Of a stretch of DNA of 10,519 nucleotides, positions 1-7,948 are shown one piece after another. A program made the position numbers and the translations under genes. Numbering within the stretch: the first letter of the stretch is position 1; each line of letters starts with the position of its first letter. The stretch spans positions 1 to 10,519 of the forward strand of contig JACZWD010000082.1 in NCBI GenBank assembly GCA_022572335.1. Reading direction: 5' to 3'. Under the pieces are notes generated by a model. The model was not told where the DNA came from, did no database searches, and was given only the letters and a program-made list of their open reading frames with translations. The stretch comes from Pseudomonadota bacterium (lineage in GTDB: Bacteria > Pseudomonadota > Alphaproteobacteria > Rhodospirillales > 2-02-FULL-58-16).

Positions 1-908
1 AACAAACCAAGACCCCGCAGCCCGTTGGCCTCGCCCAAGCGGTTCTCGACCTGCCTGAAAAGGGTCCGGGCCTCCGCGTAGGCGTTGCGGGCGGCGTCGT
101 TTCGTCCAAGCGTGCGCTCCAGGTCGCCCAGGCCCAACAGCACGTTGGCCTCGCCCAGGCGGTCCTGTTCTTGCTTGTAAAGGGTCCGGGCCTCCCCGTA
201 GGCGTCGCGGGCCGCGTCGTTTCGTCCAAGCTTGCGCTCCAGGTCGCCCAGGCCCGACAGCACGTTGGCCTCGCCCAGGCGGTCCTGTTCTTGCTTGAAA
301 AGGGTCCGGGCCTCCGCGTAGGCGTCGCGGGCGGCGTCGTTTCGTCCAAGCTTGCTCTCCAGGTGGCCCAGGCCCAGCAGCACGTTGGCCTGACCCAGGC
401 GGTCCTGTTCTTGCTTGAAAAGGGTCCAGGCCTCTCCGTAGGCGGCGCGAGCCGCGTCGTGCCGTCCAAGGAGACGGCGCGATTCGCCGAGGCCGAACAA
501 AGCATTCGCCTCACCAAGACGGTCACCCGCCTGTTTGAATAGGGCTCGTGCTTGTTCGTAGGCGGAAACAGCATCGTCCTGACGACCGGCGAAATAAGCT
601 TTGCGGCCGCGGTCAAGCGTCGCGCGCGCTTTTTCGTGGAGCGGCGATTCCTGGGCTTCCGTCGCTGGAATTTGCGGACCGTTTTCCGAGGTTATACGCC
701 CGTCCATTCGAAATACCGCAAGAACGAACAAGCCGAACCCGACGAACAAAGCGGCAAAGACGGCCGCTTTAATTCCAACACGAGCCCGTCGGAAAAAGAT
801 GACGGCGAGGACGGAGAGGACGAGAACGACCAGGGCGGCGATGCCCAACGGAGAGCTTGCCGCCTCAGCAATAATCTTCGGCGCGTTTTCGAAAAAGCTC
901 TTAAACAT
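1..908 (-). CDS. Membrane-anchored tetratricopeptide (TPR) repeat protein, C-terminus beyond window
   Basis: Read on the minus strand from ATG 908-906, the frame stays open for 302 codons to the window edge, so the C-terminus is missing. The protein starts MFKSFFENAPKIIAEAASSP. Two hydrophobic stretches at about residues 21-39 and 47-66 look like membrane helices separated by a short basic loop (RRARVGIK). A polar linker of about 25 residues follows. From about residue 92 there are 40-residue TPR-type units with the recurring core DRLGEANVLLGLGDLE, then LGRNDAARDAYAEARTLF. At least five units are visible. TPRs are helical protein-interaction scaffolds, so a membrane-tethered interaction role is inferred; no partner or catalytic domain can be seen. 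No convincing Shine-Dalgarno sequence precedes this ATG, but both membrane segments lie just after it, which supports the start. The first 90 codons are visibly poorer in GC than the rest of the window. The gene is divergent from the OsmC gene. Confidence 0.85.
   Translation of the reverse strand, partial: MFKSFFENAPKIIAEAASSPLGIAALVVLVLSVLAVIFFRRARVGIKAAVFAALFVGFGLFVLAVFRMDGRITSENGPQIPATEAQESPLHEKARATLDRGRKAYFAGRQDDAVSAYEQARALFKQAGDRLGEANALFGLGESRRLLGRHDAARAAYGEAWTLFKQEQDRLGQANVLLGLGHLESKLGRNDAARDAYAEARTLFKQEQDRLGEANVLSGLGDLERKLGRNDAARDAYGEARTLYKQEQDRLGEANVLLGLGDLERTLGRNDAARNAYAEARTLFRQVENRLGEANGLRGLGL
18..617 (-). repeat. 120-bp tandem repeats encoding 40-residue TPR units
   Basis: The period is exactly 120 bp. 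The shared word ggtccgggcctcc recurs at 63, 183 and 303, with a one-base variant at 423 and a decayed copy near 543. By eye the units 138-257 and 258-377 differ at only about 6-7 of 120 bases, synonymous positions included. Unit 18-137 is also close, 378-497 is diverged in its second half, and 498-617 is only recognisable at protein level. This gradient suggests recent duplication or gene conversion in the inner copies, with old copies at the N-terminal end. The array probably continues past the left edge. Confidence 0.9.
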
Positions 909-1167
909 GCTGGCGCGCAATTTTATTCCCAACCCAAGCCAATGCGTGCATATCACAAGCGGGCCGCCACCAAAAGCGCGTCCAAAATTCTTTCAAGGGC
1001 AATGGGCGTCGATTCATCGGATCCCCGGCCCGGCAGGCCGGCCATGGAATGCCCTCCGTGTGGCCGCTTCCAAAGAATAGGGATCTTCCCGCCCCCGGCC
1101 AAACCCTTGATTCCCGGCGGGCCCGGTGGCACTGTCGCGCCGGCGCGGCCCGGGCGGAGGAGAACCC
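909..1167. other. Divergent intergenic region between TPR gene and OsmC gene
   Basis: These 259 bases separate two divergently transcribed genes and should hold a promoter for each. I found no pair of boxes on either strand good enough to call. The part next to the TPR gene (909-1020) is less GC-rich than the rest. A short GC dyad (CCGGCC at 1025-1030 facing GGCCGG at 1036-1041) is present. It is followed by C/G-rich sequence up to the ribosome-binding site of the OsmC gene. Confidence 0.6.
1156..1162 (+). promoter_or_regulatory. Ribosome-binding site that fixes the OsmC-family start
   Basis: GGAGGAG ends five bases before the ATG at 1168. The frame is open further upstream (an ATG at 1126), but that one has no ribosome-binding site, and the 14 extra residues (MALSRRRGPGGGEP) do not resemble the family. 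The strong site therefore selects 1168. Confidence 0.8.
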
Positions 1168-1677
1168 ATGGACGCGGAAGACCTGAAAAGCCTGCAGGCG
1201 CCCCTGAAGGCCCGATACAAAGACGACCCGGCGACGGCCCTGATCACGCTCAGCGCCGAGGGCCGCCTGGACGGCGACGGCCTGGCCTGTTCGGTGGAGA
1301 CCGGCAAGGCCCTGGTCGAGGCCGGGCTGCACCCGGCCACCGGGGGCGACGGGACCCAGGCGTGCTCCGGCGACATGCTGCTCCAGGCCCTGGTCGCCTG
1401 CGCCGGCGTGACGCTGGGCGCGGTCGCCACCGCCATCGGCGTCGATGTGCGGGCGGGCACGGTGAAAGCCGAGGGCGACCTGGATTTCCGCGGCACCTTG
1501 GGGGTGAGCAAGGAGGCGCCGGTGGGGTTCCGCGACATCCGCCTGCATTTCGACCTGGAGACGGACGCGGACGAGGAAAAGCTGGCGACCCTGCTCAAGC
1601 TGACCGAGCGCTACTGCGTCGTCTACCAGACCTTGCGCGCCGGCCCCCCGATGACGGTGACCCACCGCGCCGGCTGA
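1168..1677 (+). CDS. OsmC family peroxiredoxin-like protein
   Basis: A 169-residue protein of the OsmC/Ohr superfamily. Known members are homodimeric cytoplasmic thiol peroxidases that reduce organic hydroperoxides with a two-cysteine centre. Cys78 sits in LLQALVACAGVTL, the buried helix that carries the first conserved cysteine. Cys150 sits in LTERYCVVYQTL, the position of the second. Two other cysteines (41 and 66) are not conserved family positions as far as I can judge. The segment from about 95 to 135 (VKAEGDLDFRGTLGV, then FRDIRLHFDLET) matches the beta strands between the two cysteine helices. Length is slightly above the usual 140-150. The start is chosen by the GGAGGAG at 1156-1162. 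It is the first gene of a likely plus-strand operon, with 55 bases before the helicase gene. Many OsmC-like paralogues have no measured substrate, so peroxidase activity is inferred. Confidence 0.88.
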   Translation: MDAEDLKSLQAPLKARYKDDPATALITLSAEGRLDGDGLACSVETGKALVEAGLHPATGGDGTQACSGDMLLQALVACAGVTLGAVATAIGVDVRAGTVKAEGDLDFRGTLGVSKEAPVGFRDIRLHFDLETDADEEKLATLLKLTERYCVVYQTLRAGPPMTVTHRAG

Positions 1678-1698
1678 GGCGCCAACCCCACCGGGCCG

Positions 1699-1727
1699 CT
1701 GTCCCCGGCGCCGGCCGGCGGTATACT
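1699..1727 (+). promoter_or_regulatory. Possible internal promoter placing the transcription start at the helicase ATG
   Basis: TATACT at 1722-1727 is a good -10 match. It ends five bases before the ATG at 1733, so a transcript from it would begin at or next to the start codon and be leaderless. The -35 region 17 bases upstream (CTGTCC, 1699-1704) matches the consensus at only three of six positions. No Shine-Dalgarno sequence precedes the ATG, which is consistent with leaderless initiation but is not proof. Confidence 0.35.
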
Positions 1728-1732
1728 CCCCC

Positions 1733-4579
1733 ATGGCCCGCACGCCGTCCACCGGACCTCCGGTCCGCCTGCCCGACGCACCTCCGGTCCGCCAGCCCGA
1801 CGCACCCCCGGTCCGCCTGCCCGACGCCCCCGCCCTGGTGGCCGGTGTGCGCGGCGCGGCTTGGCTTTCCCCCGACGGCGAGATCGAGACCCTGGCGCTT
1901 GACCAGGCGGCCCGGCGCCTGGGCGCGGGTCCGCCGCCCCTGGTCTGCCACGCCAGGGCCACCGCCCGGCGGCTGCGGACGGACCCCTTTCCGGCCTGCG
2001 ACCTGTTGGAGCTGTTCGCCTTCGTGCGCCCGGCCCGGTTCTGCCTGCCGACCCCGCGCGGCCTGGCCGAGGCCCTGGGCGTGGCCCTGCCCGGAACGCC
2101 GGAGAAAGAGGCCGAAAGCCTGATCGCCGCCGCCCGCCTGCTGCTCGGCGAACTGACCGCCATGGCCGGCCGGCCCGAGGGCGCCCGGGCCCTGGGCGTG
2201 GCCTGGGCCATGGCCAGGGGCGGCTGGCCGTGGGGGACGGCGGTGGTGTCCGCCCTCTCCGGCTCGGCTGACTCGCAGGCGCCCCATTCGCGGGCCATGG
2301 CCGAGGGCCTGAAGGTGTGGCGCCGGCTGCCGGACTGGGAGGAAGGGGGCGCCGAGGGCCAACCCGAGAACCTGCCGGTGGAGCCGGACGAGGCCCGCGC
2401 CCGGCTGCTCCGGCTGCTCGGCCCCGGCGCCGAGGAACGGCCCGAGCAGGCCGAGTACGCCGCCGCTGTGTGCGCCGCGTTCCTGCCCCGGGAGCGCAGG
2501 GACGAGCCCCGCATCGTGCTCGCCGAGGCCGGCACCGGCGTCGGCAAGACCCTCGGCTACATCGCCCCGGCCAGCGTCTGGGCCGAGAAGAACGAAGGAG
2601 CGGTGTGGATCAGCACGTTTACCCGCAACCTCCAGCGCCAGTTGGATTCCGAGTTGGACCGCCTGTATCCGGACCCGGACGAAAAGGCCGCAAATGTGGT
2701 CGTCCGCAAGGGCCGGGAGAACTACTTCTGCCTGCTCAATTTCGCCGAAGCGGTGACCCGGCTGCCCGGGCGCGGCGGCACCGACGCGGTGGCCCTGGGG
2801 CTGATGGCGCGCTGGGCCCTGGCCAGCCGCGACGGCGACATGGTGGGCGGCGACTTTCCGGCCTGGCTGGCCGATCTCCTCGGCCGCGGGCTGACGGTGG
2901 ACCTCACGGACAGCCGCGGCGAATGCATCTATTCGGCCTGCGACCACTACAGGAAATGCTTCATCGAGCGCTCGATCCGGCGGGCGCGGCGGGCCCGGAT
3001 CGTCGTCGCCAACCACGCCCTGGTCATGGTGCAGGCGGCGCGCGGCGGCGACGGGGGGTCCCTGCCCACCCGCTACGTCATCGACGAAGGCCATCACGTT
3101 TTCGACGCCGCCGACGGCACCTATTCGGCCCACCTGACGGGGATGGAGGCCGCCGAGCTCAGGCGCTGGATCGTCGGCGCCGAGGACGGCGCGCGGTCGC
3201 GGGCCCGCGGCCTGCGCCTGCGTATCGGAGACCTGGTGGACAACGACGACGCGGGCATGAAGGCCCTGCGCGAGGCGCTGAAGGCGGGCCGCGCCCTGCC
3301 CGGGCCGGGCTGGCGCCAGCGCGTCGCCGACGGCACCCCGGTGGGACCGGCGGAGGCCTTCCTCGCCCTCGTCCGCCAGCAGGTCTACGCCCGGGTGCGC
3401 GGCGCCGATTCGCCCTATAGCCTGGAGACCGGCACCCGGCCGCCGGTCGACGGCCTGCTCGATGCGGCCGCCGGGCTGGAGGCGGCCCTGGCCCGCCTGG
3501 GGCGGCCCCTGGCGGCGCTGTCGCGGGCCCTGAGCGCGCTGCTGGACGTGGAGGCGGACGCGCTGGAGAGCACCGAGCGGCGGCGCATCGAGGCCATGTG
3601 CCGGAGCCTGGAACGCTGGCGCATCCCCCAGATCGAGGGCTGGCGCGACATGCTCCGGGCGCTCGACGGGGACGAGGCGGAGGAGCCGGCCGACGGTGAC
3701 GCCGACGACGGGTTCGTCGACTGGTTCGGCGTCGAGCGCGCCGGAGGACAGGACATGGACGTGGGACTGCACAGGCACTGGGTCGATCCCACCCGGCCCT
3801 TCGCCGCGGCCGTGATCGAGCCCGCCCACGGGGTGCTGGTGACCTCGGCCACCCTGCGCGACGGCACCGGCGACGCGGACGCCGACTGGGCGGCGGCGAT
3901 GCGGCGCACCGGCGCCCATCATCTGCCGTCCGAGACCGTGTGCGCCGCCGTGCCGTCGCCGTTCGACTACGCCGGCCTGACGCGGGTGCTGGTGGTGACC
4001 GACGTCGACCGCACCGCCGACGCCCAGGTGGCCGCCGCCTACCGCGAGCTGTTCCTCGCCGCGGGCGGCGGGGCGCTGGGGCTGTTCACGGCGATCCGGC
4101 GCCTGCGCCGGGTCTTCGAGGCCATCGCCGGACCCCTCGACGAGGCGGGCCTGAAGCTGATGGCCCAGCACGTGGACGCCATGGATACGGGCACCCTGAT
4201 CGACATCTTCCGGGCCGAAGACGACGCCTGCCTGCTGGGCACGGACGCCGTGCGCGACGGCATCGACGTGCCGGGCCGGTCCCTGCGCCTGATCGTCTTC
4301 GACCGGGTGCCGTGGCCGCGCCCCGATATCCTGCACCGGGCGCGCAAACGCGCCTTTGGCGGGCGCGCCTACGACGAGATGCTGACACGGCTGAGGCTCA
4401 AGCAGGCCTATGGGCGGCTGGTGCGCCGCGCCAGCGACCGCGGCGTCTTCGTGCTGCTGGACAGGGCGCTGCCGAGCAGGCTTACCGGCGCCTTCCCCGA
4501 TGGCGTGGAGGTGCGCCGGATGGGCCTGGCCGCAGCGGTGCGGGAGACCAGGGCGTTCCTGGCGGAGGGAGAACCATGA
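1733..4579 (+). CDS. ATP-dependent DNA helicase, DinG/Rad3 (XPD-like) iron-sulfur family
   Basis: A 948-residue superfamily 2 helicase; relatives unwind DNA 5' to 3' and remove R-loops or other structures. Visible motifs in order: Walker A AGTGVGKT (266-273); motif Ia region TFTRNLQRQL (295-304); four cysteines of the 4Fe-4S domain at 333, 398, 403 and 409 (FCLLN, then GECIYSACDHYRKC); ANHALVM (426-432); Walker B DEGH (451-454, DEAH variant); SATL (705-708); GTDAVRDGIDVPG (836-848); and motif VI QAYGRLVRRASDRG (891-904). The helicase core starts near residue 235. The about 230 residues before it comprise a proline-rich triple repeat (8-31) and a region resembling a degraded DEDDh exonuclease domain (see findings). 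The ATG has no ribosome-binding site. The gene follows the OsmC gene by 55 bases, and its stop overlaps the next start (ATGA). Whether it is the true DinG or a YoaA-like paralogue cannot be settled here. Confidence 0.92.
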   Translation: MARTPSTGPPVRLPDAPPVRQPDAPPVRLPDAPALVAGVRGAAWLSPDGEIETLALDQAARRLGAGPPPLVCHARATARRLRTDPFPACDLLELFAFVRPARFCLPTPRGLAEALGVALPGTPEKEAESLIAAARLLLGELTAMAGRPEGARALGVAWAMARGGWPWGTAVVSALSGSADSQAPHSRAMAEGLKVWRRLPDWEEGGAEGQPENLPVEPDEARARLLRLLGPGAEERPEQAEYAAAVCAAFLPRERRDEPRIVLAEAGTGVGKTLGYIAPASVWAEKNEGAVWISTFTRNLQRQLDSELDRLYPDPDEKAANVVVRKGRENYFCLLNFAEAVTRLPGRGGTDAVALGLMARWALASRDGDMVGGDFPAWLADLLGRGLTVDLTDSRGECIYSACDHYRKCFIERSIRRARRARIVVANHALVMVQAARGGDGGSLPTRYVIDEGHHVFDAADGTYSAHLTGMEAAELRRWIVGAEDGARSRARGLRLRIGDLVDNDDAGMKALREALKAGRALPGPGWRQRVADGTPVGPAEAFLALVRQQVYARVRGADSPYSLETGTRPPVDGLLDAAAGLEAALARLGRPLAALSRALSALLDVEADALESTERRRIEAMCRSLERWRIPQIEGWRDMLRALDGDEAEEPADGDADDGFVDWFGVERAGGQDMDVGLHRHWVDPTRPFAAAVIEPAHGVLVTSATLRDGTGDADADWAAAMRRTGAHHLPSETVCAAVPSPFDYAGLTRVLVVTDVDRTADAQVAAAYRELFLAAGGGALGLFTAIRRLRRVFEAIAGPLDEAGLKLMAQHVDAMDTGTLIDIFRAEDDACLLGTDAVRDGIDVPGRSLRLIVFDRVPWPRPDILHRARKRAFGGRAYDEMLTRLRLKQAYGRLVRRASDRGVFVLLDRALPSRLTGAFPDGVEVRRMGLAAAVRETRAFLAEGEP
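1754..1825 (+). repeat. Three 24-bp tandem repeats at the helicase N-terminus
   Basis: Copies lie at 1754-1777, 1778-1801 and 1802-1825 and share ctccggtccgcctgcccgac with one or two changes each. They encode GPPVRLPD, APPVRQPD and APPVRLPD, residues 8-31. The repeat is in frame and lies before any recognisable domain, so it is probably an unstructured, slippage-generated tail. Confidence 0.9.
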
Positions 4580-5457
4580 CCAACCTCAGCGGACAAACGA
4601 TCGGCATCGTCGGCCTCGGCCTGATGGGGCGGCCCATGGGCCGGAACCTGATGGCGGCGGGGGCGCGTCTCGTCGTCCACAACCGCTCGCCCGGGCCGGT
4701 CGGGGACATGGCGGCCGACGGCGCGGTCCCGGCGGACAGTCCCCGTGCCGTCGCCGAGGAGGCGGAGACGGTCATCGTCATGGTCGCCGATACCGCCGCC
4801 GTGGAAGCGGTCCTCTCAGGCGCGGACGGCGTCGTCGCCGGCGTGCACCCGAACACCCTGGTCATCGACATGGGGACGACGGCGTTCACTGCCACCCAGG
4901 ACTTCGCCCAGCGGGTCGCCGATGCCGGCGGCGATTACGTGGACGCGCCCGTTTCCGGCGGCACCGTGGGGGCGGAAGCGGGGGCGCTGACCATCATGGC
5001 CGGGGGGACGGAGGCGGCGTTCCAGCGCGCCGGGCCGGTGTTCGAAGTCCTCGGCGGCCGCGTCACCCATGTCGGCGGCACCGGCACCGGCCAGGTGGCC
5101 AAGGCGGCCAACCAGGTCATCGTCGGGCTGACCATCGGCGCCGTGGCCGAGGCCCTGACCCTGGCGCGCCGCGCCGGCGCCGACCCGGCGAAGGTGCGCC
5201 AGGCGCTCGGCGGCGGGTTCGCCGATTCCCCTATCCTGGAGTTGCACGGCCAGCGCATGATCGACGGCGACTTCCGTCCCGGCGGCAGGGCGACGATCCA
5301 GCGCAAGGACATGGCCCAGGCCCTGGAGCTGGCCGCCGGCCTGGGCCTCGAGCTGCCGGCGACGAGGCTCAACATGGGGCTGTACGACGAACTCATCGCC
5401 GCCGGTTCCGGCGACCTGGATCACGCGGCGCTGGTCAAGGTGATCGACCGCGGCTGA
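4576..5457 (+). CDS. NAD(P)-dependent beta-hydroxyacid dehydrogenase (3-hydroxyisobutyrate / tartronate semialdehyde reductase family)
   Basis: A 293-residue protein, normal length for the family, which oxidises 3-hydroxyacids or reduces the matching semialdehydes in the cytoplasm. The Rossmann start IGIVGLGLMGRPMG contains GxGxxG at residues 13-18. VVHNRS follows the second strand; Arg37 there is compatible with NADP(H), but that is a weak inference. The substrate loop DAPVSGGTVGAEAGALTIMAGG spans 123-144. The catalytic lysine is Lys176 in GQVAKAANQ, with Asn179 three residues on. Lys244-Asp245 (QRKDMAQAL) matches the conserved C-terminal KD. The start overlaps the helicase stop as ATGA, and a strong GGAGGGAG (4564-4571) lies just upstream, so the two are probably translationally coupled. 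The substrate cannot be assigned: 3-hydroxyisobutyrate, tartronate semialdehyde, glyoxylate and succinic semialdehyde are all used within this family, and no pathway neighbour helps. Confidence 0.93.
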   Translation: MTNLSGQTIGIVGLGLMGRPMGRNLMAAGARLVVHNRSPGPVGDMAADGAVPADSPRAVAEEAETVIVMVADTAAVEAVLSGADGVVAGVHPNTLVIDMGTTAFTATQDFAQRVADAGGDYVDAPVSGGTVGAEAGALTIMAGGTEAAFQRAGPVFEVLGGRVTHVGGTGTGQVAKAANQVIVGLTIGAVAEALTLARRAGADPAKVRQALGGGFADSPILELHGQRMIDGDFRPGGRATIQRKDMAQALELAAGLGLELPATRLNMGLYDELIAAGSGDLDHAALVKVIDRG

Positions 5458-5499
5458 TAGGGGAATTCGGAAATGCCGCCAATGTGGCCTGACGGCCAT

Positions 5500-5660
5500 G
5501 GGGGGGCTCGGCCCCCCACACCCCCGCCAGGGGTTTGCAAAACCCCTGGACCCCTTCAATTGGGTTCCAAGGGCCGTTGGCCCTTGGTGGGGATAAAAAG
5601 GGGCGACGCCCCTTTGACCTCATTGGTTCACCTTGGTAAGGGCGCGGGGGCGTCCCCCGC
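5500..5660. repeat. Array of five GC-rich hairpins with 3-nt loops in the convergent intergenic region
   Basis: Five perfect inverted repeats stand in a row, each with a 3-base loop: 5501-5507/5511-5517 (7 bp, loop TCG), 5527-5536/5540-5549 (10 bp, loop GCA), 5567-5575/5579-5587 (9 bp, loop GTT), 5597-5604/5608-5615 (8 bp, loop GAC) and 5644-5650/5654-5660 (7 bp, loop CGT). Read on the minus strand, the fourth is followed by TTTTT and could act as a second terminator for groEL. The array lies between two convergent genes and has no coding potential of its own. Its layout resembles REP/BIME-type extragenic elements; I believe similar elements recur in Rhodospirillaceae genomes, but that cannot be checked from one copy. 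Confidence 0.8.
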
Positions 5661-5732
5661 ATTTCCGGTGCCCGGGGGGACACCCTCCGGTGGCCTCCCA
5701 GGGGCGGCGGCCCGCGGTCGCGGGCTTCTCAG

Positions 5733-5757
5733 GTTAAAACGACCCAGTCGTATTAAC
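5733..5757. repeat. AT-richer inverted repeat beside the hairpin array
   Basis: GTTAAAACGAC (5733-5743) faces GTCGTATTAAC (5747-5757): 11 bp with one mismatch and loop CCA. It differs in composition from the GC-rich hairpins but shares the 3-nt loop. It lies just beyond the groEL terminator. There is no T-run, so it is either part of the same element or a protein-binding site. Confidence 0.6.
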
Positions 5758-5762
5758 TTTCG

Positions 5763-5795
5763 GAAAAAAGAGGGCCGCGCGCTGGCGCGCGGCCC
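5763..5795 (-). terminator. Rho-independent terminator of groESL
   Basis: On the minus strand a 10-bp perfect stem GGGCCGCGCG / CGCGCGGCCC (5795-5786 and 5781-5772) with a four-base loop is followed by CTCTTTTTTC. It begins about 31 bases after the groEL stop codon, and the T-run is on the strand expected for groEL transcription. Confidence 0.9.
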
Positions 5796-5826
5796 CCATT
5801 GGCCGATGATGGCGTTGGGTGGCGGA

Positions 5827-7461
<1,635 letters not shown>

Positions 7462-7487
7462 GTCTGTCTATCCTTCCCTCGGGCTAC

Positions 7488-7796
7488 CTATTTCTTCTTC
7501 TTCCCGCCGCCGTCGATGACGCCGAGAATATCGGACTCTTTCATGATCAACAGATCGTCGCCGTCCATCTTGACCTCGGTGCCCGACCATTTGCCGAACA
7601 GAATCCGGTCGCCGGCCTTGACGTCCAGCGGCGTGATGGTTCCGTCCTCGTGACGGGTGCCGGTGCCGACGCCGACGACCTTGCCCTCCATGGGCTTTTC
7701 CTGGGCGGTATCGGGAATGATGATGCCGCCCGAGGACTTTTCTTCCTGCTCCACGCGCTTGACCAGCACGCGGTCATGCAGTGGCCTGAATTTCAT
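7488..7796 (-). CDS. groES: Co-chaperonin GroES (Hsp10)
   Basis: A 102-residue subunit of the seven-membered lid of the GroEL chamber. MKFRPLHDRVLVKRVEQEE opens the protein. The mobile loop KSSGGIIIPDTAQEKP includes the III tripeptide that contacts GroEL. The remainder (GKVVGVGTG, VKAGDRILFGKWSGTEVK, LLIMKESDILGVI) follows the family to its usual end. A GGGKKKK tail, encoded by AAG AAG AAG AAA, extends a few residues beyond the typical terminus. GGAGGG (7808-7803) lies six bases before the ATG. It is the first gene of groES-groEL, with a leader of about 70 bases carrying the CIRCE element. Confidence 0.99.
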   Translation of the reverse strand: MKFRPLHDRVLVKRVEQEEKSSGGIIIPDTAQEKPMEGKVVGVGTGTRHEDGTITPLDVKAGDRILFGKWSGTEVKMDGDDLLIMKESDILGVIDGGGKKKK

Positions 7797-7845
7797 GTTG
7801 CACCCTCCGTGAACCCATTGATATTTAAGGAACGAATGGGATTTA

Positions 7846-7872
7846 TTAGCACTAAGCCTTGGTGAGTGCCAA
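7846..7872. promoter_or_regulatory. CIRCE operator (HrcA binding site) of groESL
   Basis: TTAGCACTA, nine bases, GAGTGCCAA: this matches the consensus TTAGCACTC-N9-GAGTGCTAA at 16 of 18 arm positions with exact spacing. It overlaps the expected transcription start of groES, where the HrcA repressor would block initiation until heat shock titrates GroEL. The hrcA gene itself is not in the window. Confidence 0.95.
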
Positions 7873-7873
7873 T

Positions 7874-7902
7874 GATCTAGGGAGATTTATCGGTGCTGTC
7901 AA
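7874..7902 (-). promoter_or_regulatory. Promoter of groESL
   Basis: On the minus strand a perfect -35 TTGACA (7902-7897) is followed, after 17 bases, by TAGATC (7879-7874) as a weaker -10. The predicted start falls a few bases into CIRCE, the usual arrangement. It looks like a housekeeping-sigma promoter; a second, heat-shock-sigma promoter is not evident. Confidence 0.75.
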
Positions 7903-7948
7903 GGGAATGTTGGCGGCGATCTTTTCCCCGGCCCTCAGGCCCCGGCCC

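Noticed and set aside
171..542. Plus-strand frame with repeated GPGLRVGVAGGVVSSKLALQ units
   Set aside because: The repeats are the antisense reading of the TPR units. The minus-strand frame gives a classical TPR consensus plus a membrane anchor and is clearly the gene.
18..617. CRISPR-like array
   Set aside because: The 120-bp period has no spacer pattern and translates cleanly into TPR units; it is coding.
1126..1167. Earlier ATG for the OsmC-family gene
   Set aside because: The 14 extra residues are Arg/Gly-rich and not family-like, and GGAGGAG is placed correctly only for the ATG at 1168.
1595..4336. A 913-codon minus-strand open frame opposite the helicase
   Set aside because: Same shadow effect. 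The plus strand carries all helicase motifs in order, and the minus frame gives only Gly/Arg/His-rich sequence.
7903..7948. Terminator after fetB
   Set aside because: The downstream sequence has direct GGGCCGGGG repeats and only four-base palindromes, with no stable stem followed by a T-run.
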